Shown here piece after piece: positions 1 to 8,483 of a stretch of DNA of 64,000 nucleotides. The notes below the pieces were generated by a model. It was not told the origin of the DNA and ran no database searches. It saw nothing but the letters and a program-made list of their open reading frames with translations. The translations under genes were made by a program, and so were the position numbers. The stretch comes from Dyadobacter sp. CY347 (GTDB lineage: Bacteria > Bacteroidota > Bacteroidia > Cytophagales > Spirosomataceae). Each line of letters begins with the position of its first letter. Position 1 is the stretch's first letter. Location of the stretch: assembly GCF_021502655.1 (NCBI RefSeq), contig NZ_JAKFFT010000002.1, positions 1,364,001 through 1,428,000 on the forward strand, in the 5' to 3' direction.

Positions 1-144
1 ATAACCTCGTTGTAAGTGGCTGGTAGTAACATATTGGCTTTCGAGGCACTGTGACAGAGGAGCGTAAAGTATTGTTTGGAAAACTATTCGAGAAAAGTAA
101 AAAGTTGTATTTTAGCAGCAACCGTAACCCACTATCAGAATATT

Positions 145-498
145 ATGAGCATACTTTACATTGATCATGAGATCAATAACCTCAACTCCTTTAAAGCTTC
201 CTTCCGAAGAGACGCGACGATTTACCTCGCCGACACATTGGATAAGGGCCTTAAAGTGTTGGAAGAAGAACAGATCGACGTCATTTTCGTCGACCAGCAG
301 ATGCCTGATATGACGGGTCTGGAATTTTTGAAAATGGCGTCAAAGCAGTATCCCGAAAGTGTACGCGTCTTGCTCACAGGGCAAGCTTATAATGCTGAAT
401 TCAAGCATGCGGAAACGAAAGGTTATCTTCACAATTTTGTTACAAAACCGTGGGATGAGCAGGATCTAAGACGTTTGATCATCACGAACTTGATGTGA
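145..498 (+). CDS. Single-domain response regulator (receiver)
   Basis: This is a stand-alone CheY-like receiver of about 117 residues with no output domain. The phospho-acceptor is Asp50 (motif VDQQMPDMTG) and the conserved Lys is Lys101 in TKPWDEQDL. That KPWD ending is typical of receivers related to RpfG-type regulators. The N-terminal acidic patch reads Asp7-His8-Glu9 rather than the usual Asp-Asp/Glu, so one Mg-binding acid is a His. I chose the ATG at 145 because the receiver fold begins there. A TTG at 76 would add 23 residues that do not look like receiver sequence. No partner kinase is adjacent and the partner cannot be read from the sequence. Confidence 0.85.
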   Translation: MSILYIDHEINNLNSFKASFRRDATIYLADTLDKGLKVLEEEQIDVIFVDQQMPDMTGLEFLKMASKQYPESVRVLLTGQAYNAEFKHAETKGYLHNFVTKPWDEQDLRRLIITNLM

Positions 499-516
499 TA
501 TTTCTTGAAATGCGAC

Positions 517-553
517 AAATGAGCGTGTTCCGGCAAGGAGCACGCTCATTTTA
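517..553 (+). terminator. Intrinsic terminator hairpin after the receiver gene
   Basis: A perfect 11-bp stem (517-527 with 541-551) encloses a 13-nt loop, and the stem ends in TTT. It lies 18 bp after the receiver stop codon and well before the next gene, and could work in both directions. Confidence 0.7.
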
Positions 554-733
554 GTTGGTAAGGTCCGCAGTAAAAATGCTAAAAAAATTGCCACAGCAAT
601 ATTTGTTGGAAATATTTTTTACATTGTGTTTTCAATTCAACATTCCTCATGAAATCGCTGTTTCCGTCTGGATAGACTGCATTCAGTCCATTTCATAACC
701 TGATAATCTTCCATTTTATTTCCTCAATTTTCA

Positions 734-2377
734 ATGAAGAGAAGAGATTTTATGCAAATGACGGGGATGGGCGCAGGAGCATTCATGCTTTCGTCCGTGC
801 CGGTCATAGGAAATCCTGTGAGTGCTGCGCAATTGCTCGAACCCTGGATCGATGTCGCTGCCAAGAAAAAGTTTGCCGAAATAGCGCTTAATGCAGCGAA
901 AAGCAAAGGTGCAACCTATACAGACGTCCGGATCGGCCGCTACTTGCAGCAATATCTTTTCACCCGTGAAAAACAGGTTCAGAACATTGTGAACGCAGAA
1001 TCGTATGGCGTTGGGATCCGGGTTATTGCGAACGGAACGTGGGGCTTTTCGGCCACCAGTGACGTTACTGCGGAAGGCATTGCCAAATGTGCAGCAACGG
1101 CTGTGGAGATTGCGAAAGCCAATTCAAAATTTCAGAAAGAACCGGTGATATTGGCTGAGCAGAAGGGAGTTGGCGACAAAACCTGGAAAACGCCGATCAA
1201 GAAAAATGCATTTGAAATTCCCATTCAGGAAAAGATTGATTTACTGATGAATGTGAATGGCGAGGCCATGAAAAATGGTGCAGGCTTCGTGACTTCCAAT
1301 ATGTTTTTTGTCAATGAACAAAAATATTTCGCCTCGTCCGACGGCTCGTTTATAGACCAGGACGTGCATCGCATCTGGCCAACATTTACGGTAACTGTTA
1401 CGGATAAGGCGGCAGGCAAATTCAAAACGCGCGACGCCATCAGCTCGCCCATGGGCATGGGCTACGAATATCTGGATGGCTTGGCTTCCGAAAAAATCGC
1501 CGGACCGAATGGCCTGGTTGGTTACCGGAATTCTTACGACATGGTGGAAGATGCCATCAATGCTGCAAAGCAAGCAAAGGAGAAAATGACTGCGAAATCG
1601 GTCCTTCCGGGCAAATATGACCTCGTCTTGGACCCTAATCACCTTGGACTGACCATTCACGAATCCGTTGGGCACCCGACGGAATTGGATCGAGTGCTGG
1701 GTTATGAGGCCAATTATGCCGGGACGAGCTTTGCGACTTTGGATAAATGGGAGTCTAAAAACTTCGCCTATGGCAGCAAGCTCGTGAACATTGTTGCGGA
1801 CAAAATGCAGCCGAATACGCTGGGTGCCGTGGGTTATGATGATGAGGGCGTTCCGTGCAAAGAGTGGGACATTATTAAGGACGGCGTTCTGGTCAATTAT
1901 CAGGCCATTCGCGATCAGGTGAAGATCATCGGTGAAAAGGAGTCGCACGGCTGCTGTTATGCGGACAACTGGAATTCCGTTCAGTTTCAGCGTATGCCGA
2001 ACATTTCATTGAAGCCAGGGACTGAAAAGCGAAGCGTAATGGATATGATCAAAGGCGTGGAGAAAGGCATTTATATCATTGGCCGGGGTTCATATTCGAT
2101 TGACCAGCAGCGTTATAACTTCCAGTTTGGCGGTCAGGTATTTTATGAGATCAAAAACGGTCAGATCACCGGCATGCTGGATGATGTGGCCTATCAATCC
2201 AATACACAGGAATTCTGGAATTCGTGCACACAGCTTTGTGATAAGGATGATTACCGCACATTCGGCTCGTTTTTCGATGGAAAAGGGCAGCCTGCACAGG
2301 TGAGTGCCGTATCGCACGGCAGCGCAACGTCCCGTTTCGATGGCGTGAATGTGATTAATACGGGACGTAAAATCTAA
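734..2377 (+). CDS. TldD-like metallopeptidase with Tat leader (copy 1)
   Basis: A member of the TldD/PmbA (modulator of DNA gyrase) family. In other bacteria TldD and TldE form a protease that trims or degrades unfolded peptides, and TldD supplies the metal site. The HExxxH motif is visible (H309, E310, H313, in HESVGHP). The N-terminus KRRDFMQM plus an Ala/Gly-rich stretch looks like a twin-arginine leader, so the protein is probably exported folded. Near the C-terminus, where I expect CGKGQP with a metal-ligand Cys, the sequence is DGKGQP (Asp515). The partner TldE-like gene follows after an unusual hairpin repeat, and a second tldD/tldE pair follows that. Family assignment is firm; location and the ligand change are inferences. 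Confidence 0.9.
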   Translation: MKRRDFMQMTGMGAGAFMLSSVPVIGNPVSAAQLLEPWIDVAAKKKFAEIALNAAKSKGATYTDVRIGRYLQQYLFTREKQVQNIVNAESYGVGIRVIANGTWGFSATSDVTAEGIAKCAATAVEIAKANSKFQKEPVILAEQKGVGDKTWKTPIKKNAFEIPIQEKIDLLMNVNGEAMKNGAGFVTSNMFFVNEQKYFASSDGSFIDQDVHRIWPTFTVTVTDKAAGKFKTRDAISSPMGMGYEYLDGLASEKIAGPNGLVGYRNSYDMVEDAINAAKQAKEKMTAKSVLPGKYDLVLDPNHLGLTIHESVGHPTELDRVLGYEANYAGTSFATLDKWESKNFAYGSKLVNIVADKMQPNTLGAVGYDDEGVPCKEWDIIKDGVLVNYQAIRDQVKIIGEKESHGCCYADNWNSVQFQRMPNISLKPGTEKRSVMDMIKGVEKGIYIIGRGSYSIDQQRYNFQFGGQVFYEIKNGQITGMLDDVAYQSNTQEFWNSCTQLCDKDDYRTFGSFFDGKGQPAQVSAVSHGSATSRFDGVNVINTGRKI

Positions 2378-2450
2378 TGAGTGAATGAGTGAATGAGCGA
2401 ATGATTCGGTCATTCAAAATTCACTCACTCACTCATTCACTCATTCAAAA
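2376..2450. repeat. GAATGAGT-type repeat forming a long hairpin between tldD and tldE
   Basis: Starting inside the tldD stop codon, imperfect tandem copies of an 8-nt unit (GAATGAGT) form a left arm and their complements form a right arm. Positions 2376-2392 pair perfectly with 2429-2445 (17 bp). A second small hairpin sits inside: 2399-2404 with 2410-2415 around the loop TTCGG. There is no T-run after it, and the next gene starts at 2462. It may stabilise or attenuate the operon mRNA, or be a slippage-prone repeat. Confidence 0.75.
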
Positions 2451-2461
2451 TTTATATTACA

Positions 2462-3778
2462 ATGGCCATTTTATCCAAAGAAGAAGCAAAGAAAATCATA
2501 GATAAAGTCCTGGCGTTTTCCAAGGCCGATGAGATGAGCGTGGGCCTCTCGGGCAACCGGACGGGAAACATTCGCTATGCACGTAACTCCGTTTCCACGA
2601 GCGGGGAAACCACAGATCTTTCATTGTCTGTAACGTCCGTTTTTGGCAAAAAATCCGGCACGTCAACGATCAATGAGTTTGATGATGCCTCGTTGGAAAA
2701 AACAGTTAGAAGGGCGGAAGAAATTGCCAAACTGGCTCCCGATAACCCGGAATATGTGCCGATGTTAGGCGCACAACAATATCTGGAAACCAATTCTTTT
2801 GCAGACAGCACAGCCGCAATCAATCCCGATTATCGTGCAAAAGCAGCCTTCGACAGCATTGATCCGTGTGTCAAAAAGAACCTTACGGCAGCGGGTTATC
2901 TTGAAGATTCAGCAGGATTTTCTGCTCTGGGTAACAGTAGGGGGCTTTTCGGTTATAATAAATCTACCTCCATTGATTTTTCTATCACTGTTAGAACCGC
3001 AGATGGCAAAGGTTCCGGTTATGCGGCGCGTGATTTTAATGACGCCTCCAAACTGAGCACCGCTTCGGCAACGGAAGTTGCGATGCAAAAAGCTATGGCT
3101 TCGGCAACGGCGAAAGCATTGGAACCGGGGAAATACACGGTAATCCTCGAACCCACGGCAGGCGTTGACCTTTTGGATAACATGATGCGCAGCATGGACG
3201 CCCGCAATGCCGACGAGGGCAGGAGTTTCCTGGGTAAAAAAGGAGGCGGAACGCGGCTCGGAGAAAAGCTATTCGATGAACGTGTAAACATTTATTCAGA
3301 TCCTCAAAATCTTGAAATCCCCGGATCTCCGTTCAGCGGGGACGGCAGGCCGCAGGAGAAGGTGATGTGGGTGGAAAATGGGGTGGTGAAAAACATGTCT
3401 TACTCACGCTTCTGGGCACAGAAACAAGGTGTCAAGGCCATTGCTCCTCCATCCGGCTTTATTTTTCAGGGTGGAAATGAATCCCTGGCCGATTTAATCA
3501 AAGGAACTGAAAAAGGCATTCTGGTAACCCGCCTTTGGTATATTAGGGCGGTGGATCCGCAAACATTGCTTTACACCGGCCTCACCCGGGACGGCACATT
3601 CTACATTGAAAACGGGCAAATAAAATATCCGGTGAAGAATTTCCGGTTTAACGAAAGTCCGGTTATCATGCTCAACAATGTGGAGGCAATCGGCAAACCC
3701 GTGCGTGCTGGCGGTAACCTCGTGCCGCCGCTCAAAATCCGGGACTTTACGTTCACCAGCCTTTCAGACGCCGTGTAA
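2462..3778 (+). CDS. TldE/PmbA-like peptidase subunit (copy 1)
   Basis: This 438-residue protein belongs to the same superfamily as TldD but is the TldE/PmbA type, with no HExxxH motif. In studied bacteria this subunit has no metal site and pairs with TldD. Family features include the early YARNSVSTSGE segment, the central LEPGKYTVILEP strand, and the C-terminal pattern ILVTRLWYIRAVDPQTLLYTGLTRDGTF. There is no leader peptide, unlike its partner. It is close in sequence to the protein at 5461-6798, so the pair was duplicated as a unit. Start is the ATG 12 bp after the hairpin repeat. Confidence 0.88.
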   Translation: MAILSKEEAKKIIDKVLAFSKADEMSVGLSGNRTGNIRYARNSVSTSGETTDLSLSVTSVFGKKSGTSTINEFDDASLEKTVRRAEEIAKLAPDNPEYVPMLGAQQYLETNSFADSTAAINPDYRAKAAFDSIDPCVKKNLTAAGYLEDSAGFSALGNSRGLFGYNKSTSIDFSITVRTADGKGSGYAARDFNDASKLSTASATEVAMQKAMASATAKALEPGKYTVILEPTAGVDLLDNMMRSMDARNADEGRSFLGKKGGGTRLGEKLFDERVNIYSDPQNLEIPGSPFSGDGRPQEKVMWVENGVVKNMSYSRFWAQKQGVKAIAPPSGFIFQGGNESLADLIKGTEKGILVTRLWYIRAVDPQTLLYTGLTRDGTFYIENGQIKYPVKNFRFNESPVIMLNNVEAIGKPVRAGGNLVPPLKIRDFTFTSLSDAV

Positions 3779-3816
3779 TTCCCTAGATTTCGTCACTATT
3801 AGCAAACATATATACT

Positions 3817-5454
3817 TTGAAACGCAGAGATTTTATACAACTGGCTGGACTCGGAACCGGAGCGTTCATGATGCCCGCTTTTGCCATGGGCAGGAATGTT
3901 TCTCCCGAAGCATTTCTTGAAAAAAGCGTCGATGTCGCCGTCAAAAAGAGGCTGGCTGATGCTGCGCTGAATGCCGCAAAATCCAAAGGAGCTTCCTATG
4001 CCGATGTCAGGATCGGTCGTTATCTTAACCAATTTGTGATCACCCGCGAAGACAAAGTCCAGAACATTGTGAACACAGAATCCTATGGTGTGGGCGTTCG
4101 TGTGATTGCCAATGGTTGCTGGGGTTTTGCTGCCGTAGTGGATGTCAATAATGAAGCACAAATGGCGAAAGCCGCCGAAGATGCCGTAGCGATTGCCAAG
4201 GCGAATGCTAAGCTGATGAAGGAACCCGTGCAACTGGCTCCTCAGAAAGGTTTCGGTGAAGTGAGCTGGAAAGCGCCGATCAAGAAAAACGCGTTTGAAG
4301 TGCCGATTAAAGAGAAAGTGGACCTGCTGCTTTCTGTCAATAATGCAGCAATGAAAAATGGCGCCAATTATGTCAATTCGGTGCTTTTTTTAGTAAATGA
4401 ACAAAAATATTTTGCTTCAACAGACGGTTCCTACATTGACCAGGACGTCCACCGCATCTGGCCGATTTTTAATGTTACCGCCATTGATCCGAAAAGTGGA
4501 AAATTCGAAACAAGGAATGCGTTAAGCGCGCCGATGGGCATGGGTTACGATTATTTGCAAGCTAATCCATCCGACAAAATCACGGGCGTAACAACACGTT
4601 ATAACAAGGGCTACGACATGCTGGAAGACGCCACTGCCGCAGCCCGGCAAGCCAAAGAAAAGCTGACAGCCAAATCGGTGGAAGCAGGAAAATATGACCT
4701 TATCCTGGATCCGTCACACCTTTGGCTCACCATTCATGAATCTGTTGGCCACCCGCTGGAACTGGACCGTGTGCTGGGTTATGAGGCCAATTTTGCAGGA
4801 ACTTCTTTCGCAACTTTGGACAAATGGCAGTCCAAAAACTTTCAGTATGGCAGCAAACTAGTGAACCTGGTCGCAGATAAGTTGCAGGAAGGATCGCTCG
4901 GCGCTGTTGGATGGGACGATGAAGGCGTTAATACAAAGAAATGGGACTTGGTGAAGGATGGTGTTTTGGTCAATTATCAGGCAATCCGCGATCAGGCGCA
5001 TATTATCGGTGAAAAAGAATCGCACGGATGCTGCTATGCCGACAGCTGGTCGTCCGTTCAATTCCAAAGAATGCCAAATGTTTCGCTCGCCGCCGGAAAA
5101 ACGCCATTGTCGGTCGATGAAATGATTAAGGACGTCAAAAAGGGCATTTACATTATTGGTGATGGCTCATTCTCCATCGATCAGCAGCGTTATAATTTCC
5201 AGTTTGGCGGGCAGCTTTTTTATGAAATCAAAGATGGAAAAATTGCGGGAATGCTGAAAGACGTTGCTTACCAGTCTAATACACAGGAGTTTTGGAATTC
5301 TTGCGCGCAGGTGTGTGATGAAAAGGATTACCGTCTCGGCGGATCGTTCTTCGATGGAAAAGGCCAGCCCTCACAATCCAGCGCAGTCTCGCACGGAAGC
5401 TCAACAACGCGTTTCAATGGTGTTAATGTGATTAATACAGCCAGAAAAATATAA
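3817..5454 (+). CDS. TldD-like metallopeptidase with Tat leader (copy 2)
   Basis: A paralogue of the first TldD with near-identical architecture: twin-arginine leader (KRRDFIQLAG), HExxxH at H307/E308/H311 (HESVGHP), and the C-terminal DGKGQP motif with Asp513 where a Cys is expected. The start is a TTG; no in-frame ATG lies close upstream, and the TTG gives the same MKRRDF beginning as copy 1, which decides the start. It lies 38 bp after the first TldE and 6 bp before the second, which fits one operon. The conserved Asp in both copies argues that the substitution is selected rather than an error. Confidence 0.9.
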   Translation: MKRRDFIQLAGLGTGAFMMPAFAMGRNVSPEAFLEKSVDVAVKKRLADAALNAAKSKGASYADVRIGRYLNQFVITREDKVQNIVNTESYGVGVRVIANGCWGFAAVVDVNNEAQMAKAAEDAVAIAKANAKLMKEPVQLAPQKGFGEVSWKAPIKKNAFEVPIKEKVDLLLSVNNAAMKNGANYVNSVLFLVNEQKYFASTDGSYIDQDVHRIWPIFNVTAIDPKSGKFETRNALSAPMGMGYDYLQANPSDKITGVTTRYNKGYDMLEDATAAARQAKEKLTAKSVEAGKYDLILDPSHLWLTIHESVGHPLELDRVLGYEANFAGTSFATLDKWQSKNFQYGSKLVNLVADKLQEGSLGAVGWDDEGVNTKKWDLVKDGVLVNYQAIRDQAHIIGEKESHGCCYADSWSSVQFQRMPNVSLAAGKTPLSVDEMIKDVKKGIYIIGDGSFSIDQQRYNFQFGGQLFYEIKDGKIAGMLKDVAYQSNTQEFWNSCAQVCDEKDYRLGGSFFDGKGQPSQSSAVSHGSSTTRFNGVNVINTARKI

Positions 5455-5460
5455 CCAGCC

Positions 5461-6798
5461 ATGTCAATCATACTATCTGAATCAGAAGCAAAGGCATTAT
5501 TGCAAAAAGTGCTGGCTTATTCCAAAGCGGATGAATGCGAAATAAATCTGCTGGGCGAGGAGCGGGGCAACCTGCGTTACGCGCGAAACGAAGTCTCTAC
5601 CAGCGGATCGCTGATCAACCAGAATTTATCGGTCCAGTCGTCTTTTGGGAAAAAAGTTGGGGTTGCGACCATTGATGAGTTCAGCGACGAATCGTTGGAA
5701 AAAGTGGTTAGGAGATCTGAGGAACTGGCAAAGCTCGCCCCGGAAAACCCTGAATATGTGAGTATCCTGGGACCTCAGACTTATATGAAATCCCCTGGTT
5801 TTTTTGAGTCCACAGCCGGGATTAATGCAGATAAACGTGCCGATGCAGTAGCAAAAAGTCTCGAACTGTCACGCGCGAAAAACCTGACAGCGGCAGGGTT
5901 CCTCGATAATCAGAAGGGCTATTCGGCCATGATGAATTCCAAAGGATTATTTGCTTACTACCCGAGCACAAGTGTCAACTTTTCCCTGACTGTGCGCACG
6001 CCGGACGGAACGGGCTCCGGTTACATTGCGAGGGGATATAGTGACGTAAATAAGCTGGATACAGCAGCTGCAACGACTATTGCAATCCAGAAAGCAATGG
6101 GCTCCATGAATGCAAAAGCATTGGAACCGGGCAAATACACGGTCATTCTTGAACCGACAGCGGCAGCAGTTTTATTAGAAAATATCTATTTCAATTTTGA
6201 TGCAAGAAGCGCAGACGAAGGCCGTTCGTTTCTGAGCAAGCCGGGTGGTAAAACGAAATTGGGCGAAAAGATCGTTGACGAGCGTGTCAACATTTACTCT
6301 GACCCAACGCACCCGGATCTTCCCGCTTCGCCTTGGGCAGGTGACGGTCAGCCTCTGGATAAAATAACCTGGATAGAGAAAGGCGTCGTTAAAAACATGA
6401 TTTATTCGCGCTATTGGGCACAAAAAAACAATGTGAAGGCTGTTCCTTCTCCCAGCAATGTGATCATGGACGGTGGAACTGCGACGATGGAAGAGTTAAT
6501 TAAGTCCACGAAACAAGGGATTTTGGTTACCAAGCTCTGGTACATCCGAGAAGTGGACCCGCAAACATTGCTGCTGACCGGCCTCACCCGTGACGGCACA
6601 TTTTACATTGAAAACGGCGTCATTAAGCATCCTGTCAAAAATTTCCGCTTTAATGAAAGTCCCGTTATTATGCTGAACAATCTGGAAACATTGGGTAAAT
6701 CAGAAAGGGTTGTGAGCACGGAGTCGGACAGGAATTATATGGTTCCGCCTATGAAAATCAGGGAGTTTACATTTTCTTCACTTTCCGACGCGGTTTGA
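5461..6798 (+). CDS. TldE/PmbA-like peptidase subunit (copy 2)
   Basis: The second TldE-type subunit, 445 residues, lacks HExxxH. It aligns along its whole length with copy 1 (YARNEVSTSGS, LEPGKYTVILEP, ILVTKLWYIREVDPQTLLLTGLTRDGTF), with a short insertion near the C-terminus around residues 418-432. It starts 6 bp after TldD copy 2. Its stop codon overlaps the TTG start of the DUF4159 gene, so the peptidase genes are translationally coupled to the MoxR-type cluster that follows. No leader peptide is visible. If the TldD partner is exported by Tat, this subunit could be carried along in the folded complex (inference). Confidence 0.88.
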   Translation: MSIILSESEAKALLQKVLAYSKADECEINLLGEERGNLRYARNEVSTSGSLINQNLSVQSSFGKKVGVATIDEFSDESLEKVVRRSEELAKLAPENPEYVSILGPQTYMKSPGFFESTAGINADKRADAVAKSLELSRAKNLTAAGFLDNQKGYSAMMNSKGLFAYYPSTSVNFSLTVRTPDGTGSGYIARGYSDVNKLDTAAATTIAIQKAMGSMNAKALEPGKYTVILEPTAAAVLLENIYFNFDARSADEGRSFLSKPGGKTKLGEKIVDERVNIYSDPTHPDLPASPWAGDGQPLDKITWIEKGVVKNMIYSRYWAQKNNVKAVPSPSNVIMDGGTATMEELIKSTKQGILVTKLWYIREVDPQTLLLTGLTRDGTFYIENGVIKHPVKNFRFNESPVIMLNNLETLGKSERVVSTESDRNYMVPPMKIREFTFSSLSDAV

Positions 6799-7412
6799 AG
6801 CCTTTTTTCTTTACACGAATTCAATACACGTCCGGAAACTGGGACACCGACCAGCGAATGCCGTCCAATCTGCTGCATTCGCTGGTTGAATACACCACAA
6901 TTCCGATTGACGAGAAGGAAAAAGTGGTGCAGTTGAATAGCAATGAAATTTTCAAAAGTCCCTTTTGCTATCTCAGCGGCCACAAGCTCGTTGAGTTTTC
7001 TACGCAGGAACGGGACCATTTCCGGCGATATGTCCAAAATGGCGGCTTTGTTTTTGTGGACGATTGCAACCACGATATCGACGGACTTTTTGCCAAGTCG
7101 TTTGAGCAGGAAATGGAACGCACATTCGGGCCAAAACCCTTGCAAAAGATTCCCAATAACCACCCCATCTATCATAGTTTTTTCAAATTTGAAGAAGGGC
7201 CGCCGACAACTTCGTTTGAGTTGAACGGCTGGGGGGACGATCTTGTGCACGATTATCTTAAAGCGATCACGATCAATGGACGGATAGGCGTTTTATACAG
7301 CAATAAAGATTACGGCTGCGAATGGGATTATGACTTTCGGAATAAGCGTTTTTTAGCCGTCGATAATACGCGTTTCGCTGTAAATATTGTGGTATATGCG
7401 TTAAACGCATAG
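6795..7412 (+). CDS. DUF4159 domain protein
   Basis: A 205-residue protein resembling the DUF4159 family (from memory). Typical parts are RIQY.SG.WDTD near the start, the YVQNGGFVFVDD strand in the middle, and GVLYSNKDYGCEWDY near the end. The fold of this family is likened to a glutamine-amidotransferase or Rossmann-like domain; its function is not known. The start is TTG at 6795, overlapping the preceding stop codon by 4 bp. DUF4159 genes commonly sit next to MoxR ATPase and DUF58 genes, as here. No signal peptide is visible. Confidence 0.75.
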   Translation: MKPFFFTRIQYTSGNWDTDQRMPSNLLHSLVEYTTIPIDEKEKVVQLNSNEIFKSPFCYLSGHKLVEFSTQERDHFRRYVQNGGFVFVDDCNHDIDGLFAKSFEQEMERTFGPKPLQKIPNNHPIYHSFFKFEEGPPTTSFELNGWGDDLVHDYLKAITINGRIGVLYSNKDYGCEWDYDFRNKRFLAVDNTRFAVNIVVYALNA

Positions 7413-7488
7413 CCAGCTCAGTGTTGGAAATGAGAGCCTTAATTGGCTGATTTTAAACTTTTAATTAATAATAACTGCATTCTGAGGT

Positions 7489-8475
7489 TTGGAAAAATTG
7501 GAGTTGAGCCATTATAAAGAGCTGGTTGCCAAGCTGCCGCTTCTGAAAAAGGAAATTGCCAAAGTGATTGTCGGGCAGCAGGAAGCAATTGACGAAATAT
7601 TGATTTCCCTGCTCGCTTCCGGGCATTGCCTGCTGGAAGGCGTGCCTGGTCTGGCAAAGACATTAATGGTCAAAACAATGTCTGAAGCGCTGCATATGAG
7701 CTTTAAAAGGATCCAGTTTACACCGGATCTGATGCCCGGGGACATTGTAGGGACCGAAATTTTGGAGGAAGATCACGAGACTGGAAAGAAGTTTTTCAAA
7801 TTCAATCGCGGACCTGTTTTTGCAAATGTGGTTTTGGCTGATGAAATAAACCGGACGCCGCCCAAAACGCAGGCCGCATTACTGGAAGCCATGCAGGAAA
7901 AGTCCGTCACCTATGGCGGGACAAACTACGAGCTGCCAAACCCATTCCTGATCATTGCTACCCAAAATCCGATCGAGCAAGCAGGAACCTATCCATTACC
8001 AGAAGCCCAACTCGACCGTTTTTTGCTTTATATCAAACTAAATTATCCCAGTGAGCAGGAAGAACTGGATGTCTTGAAAGCCACAACCGGATCATTCAAA
8101 GCGAACATTGACCGTGTTTTAGCCGATTCTGAAATTGTCGATTTACAGAGATTAACCCGTCAGGTGCACATCAGCGATGATCTGATTCAATGGATCAATA
8201 AACTGGTGCGGGCGAGCCGTCCCGAAGGAAGCCCGTCTGAATTTGTCAGAGAATGGTGCGATTGGGGCGCAGGGCCTCGCGCGGGGCAGGCGCTCGTGTT
8301 ATGCGCAAAAGCCCGTGCAGTCCTGAGCGAGCGTTTCGCAGTGATCCCGGAGGACATTCAAACATTGGCCTACCCGGTGTTACGCCACAGAATCGCCATG
8401 AATTTCCGCGCCGAAGCCGAAAACATTACGACCGACCAAGTTATCCACCAACTGCTACAAAAAATCAAACCTTAA
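7489..8475 (+). CDS. MoxR-family AAA+ ATPase
   Basis: MoxR ATPases act as chaperone-like remodelers with von Willebrand A proteins encoded nearby. The Walker A motif is GVPGLAKT (residues 51-58) and Walker B is VVLADE (Asp118, Glu119), followed by the family hallmark INRTPPKTQAALLEAMQE. The lid ends with VLRHRIAMNF. Length (328) is normal. The start appears to be TTG at 7489; no ATG in frame fits the family N-terminus. The gene sits between DUF4159 and DUF58 genes. A second MoxR gene lies at 55894-56856, in a different setting. Confidence 0.93.
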   Translation: MEKLELSHYKELVAKLPLLKKEIAKVIVGQQEAIDEILISLLASGHCLLEGVPGLAKTLMVKTMSEALHMSFKRIQFTPDLMPGDIVGTEILEEDHETGKKFFKFNRGPVFANVVLADEINRTPPKTQAALLEAMQEKSVTYGGTNYELPNPFLIIATQNPIEQAGTYPLPEAQLDRFLLYIKLNYPSEQEELDVLKATTGSFKANIDRVLADSEIVDLQRLTRQVHISDDLIQWINKLVRASRPEGSPSEFVREWCDWGAGPRAGQALVLCAKARAVLSERFAVIPEDIQTLAYPVLRHRIAMNFRAEAENITTDQVIHQLLQKIKP

Positions 8476-8483
8476 ACCAATGG

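Noticed and set aside
1241..1948. 235-residue minus-strand reading frame inside the first tldD-like gene
   Set aside because: Mirror frame of a strongly conserved gene, with no recognisable domain; a frame shadow.
8253..8483. N-terminal extension of the DUF58 protein into moxR
   Set aside because: It lies within the coding region of moxR in another frame and its residues are unlike the DUF58 family.
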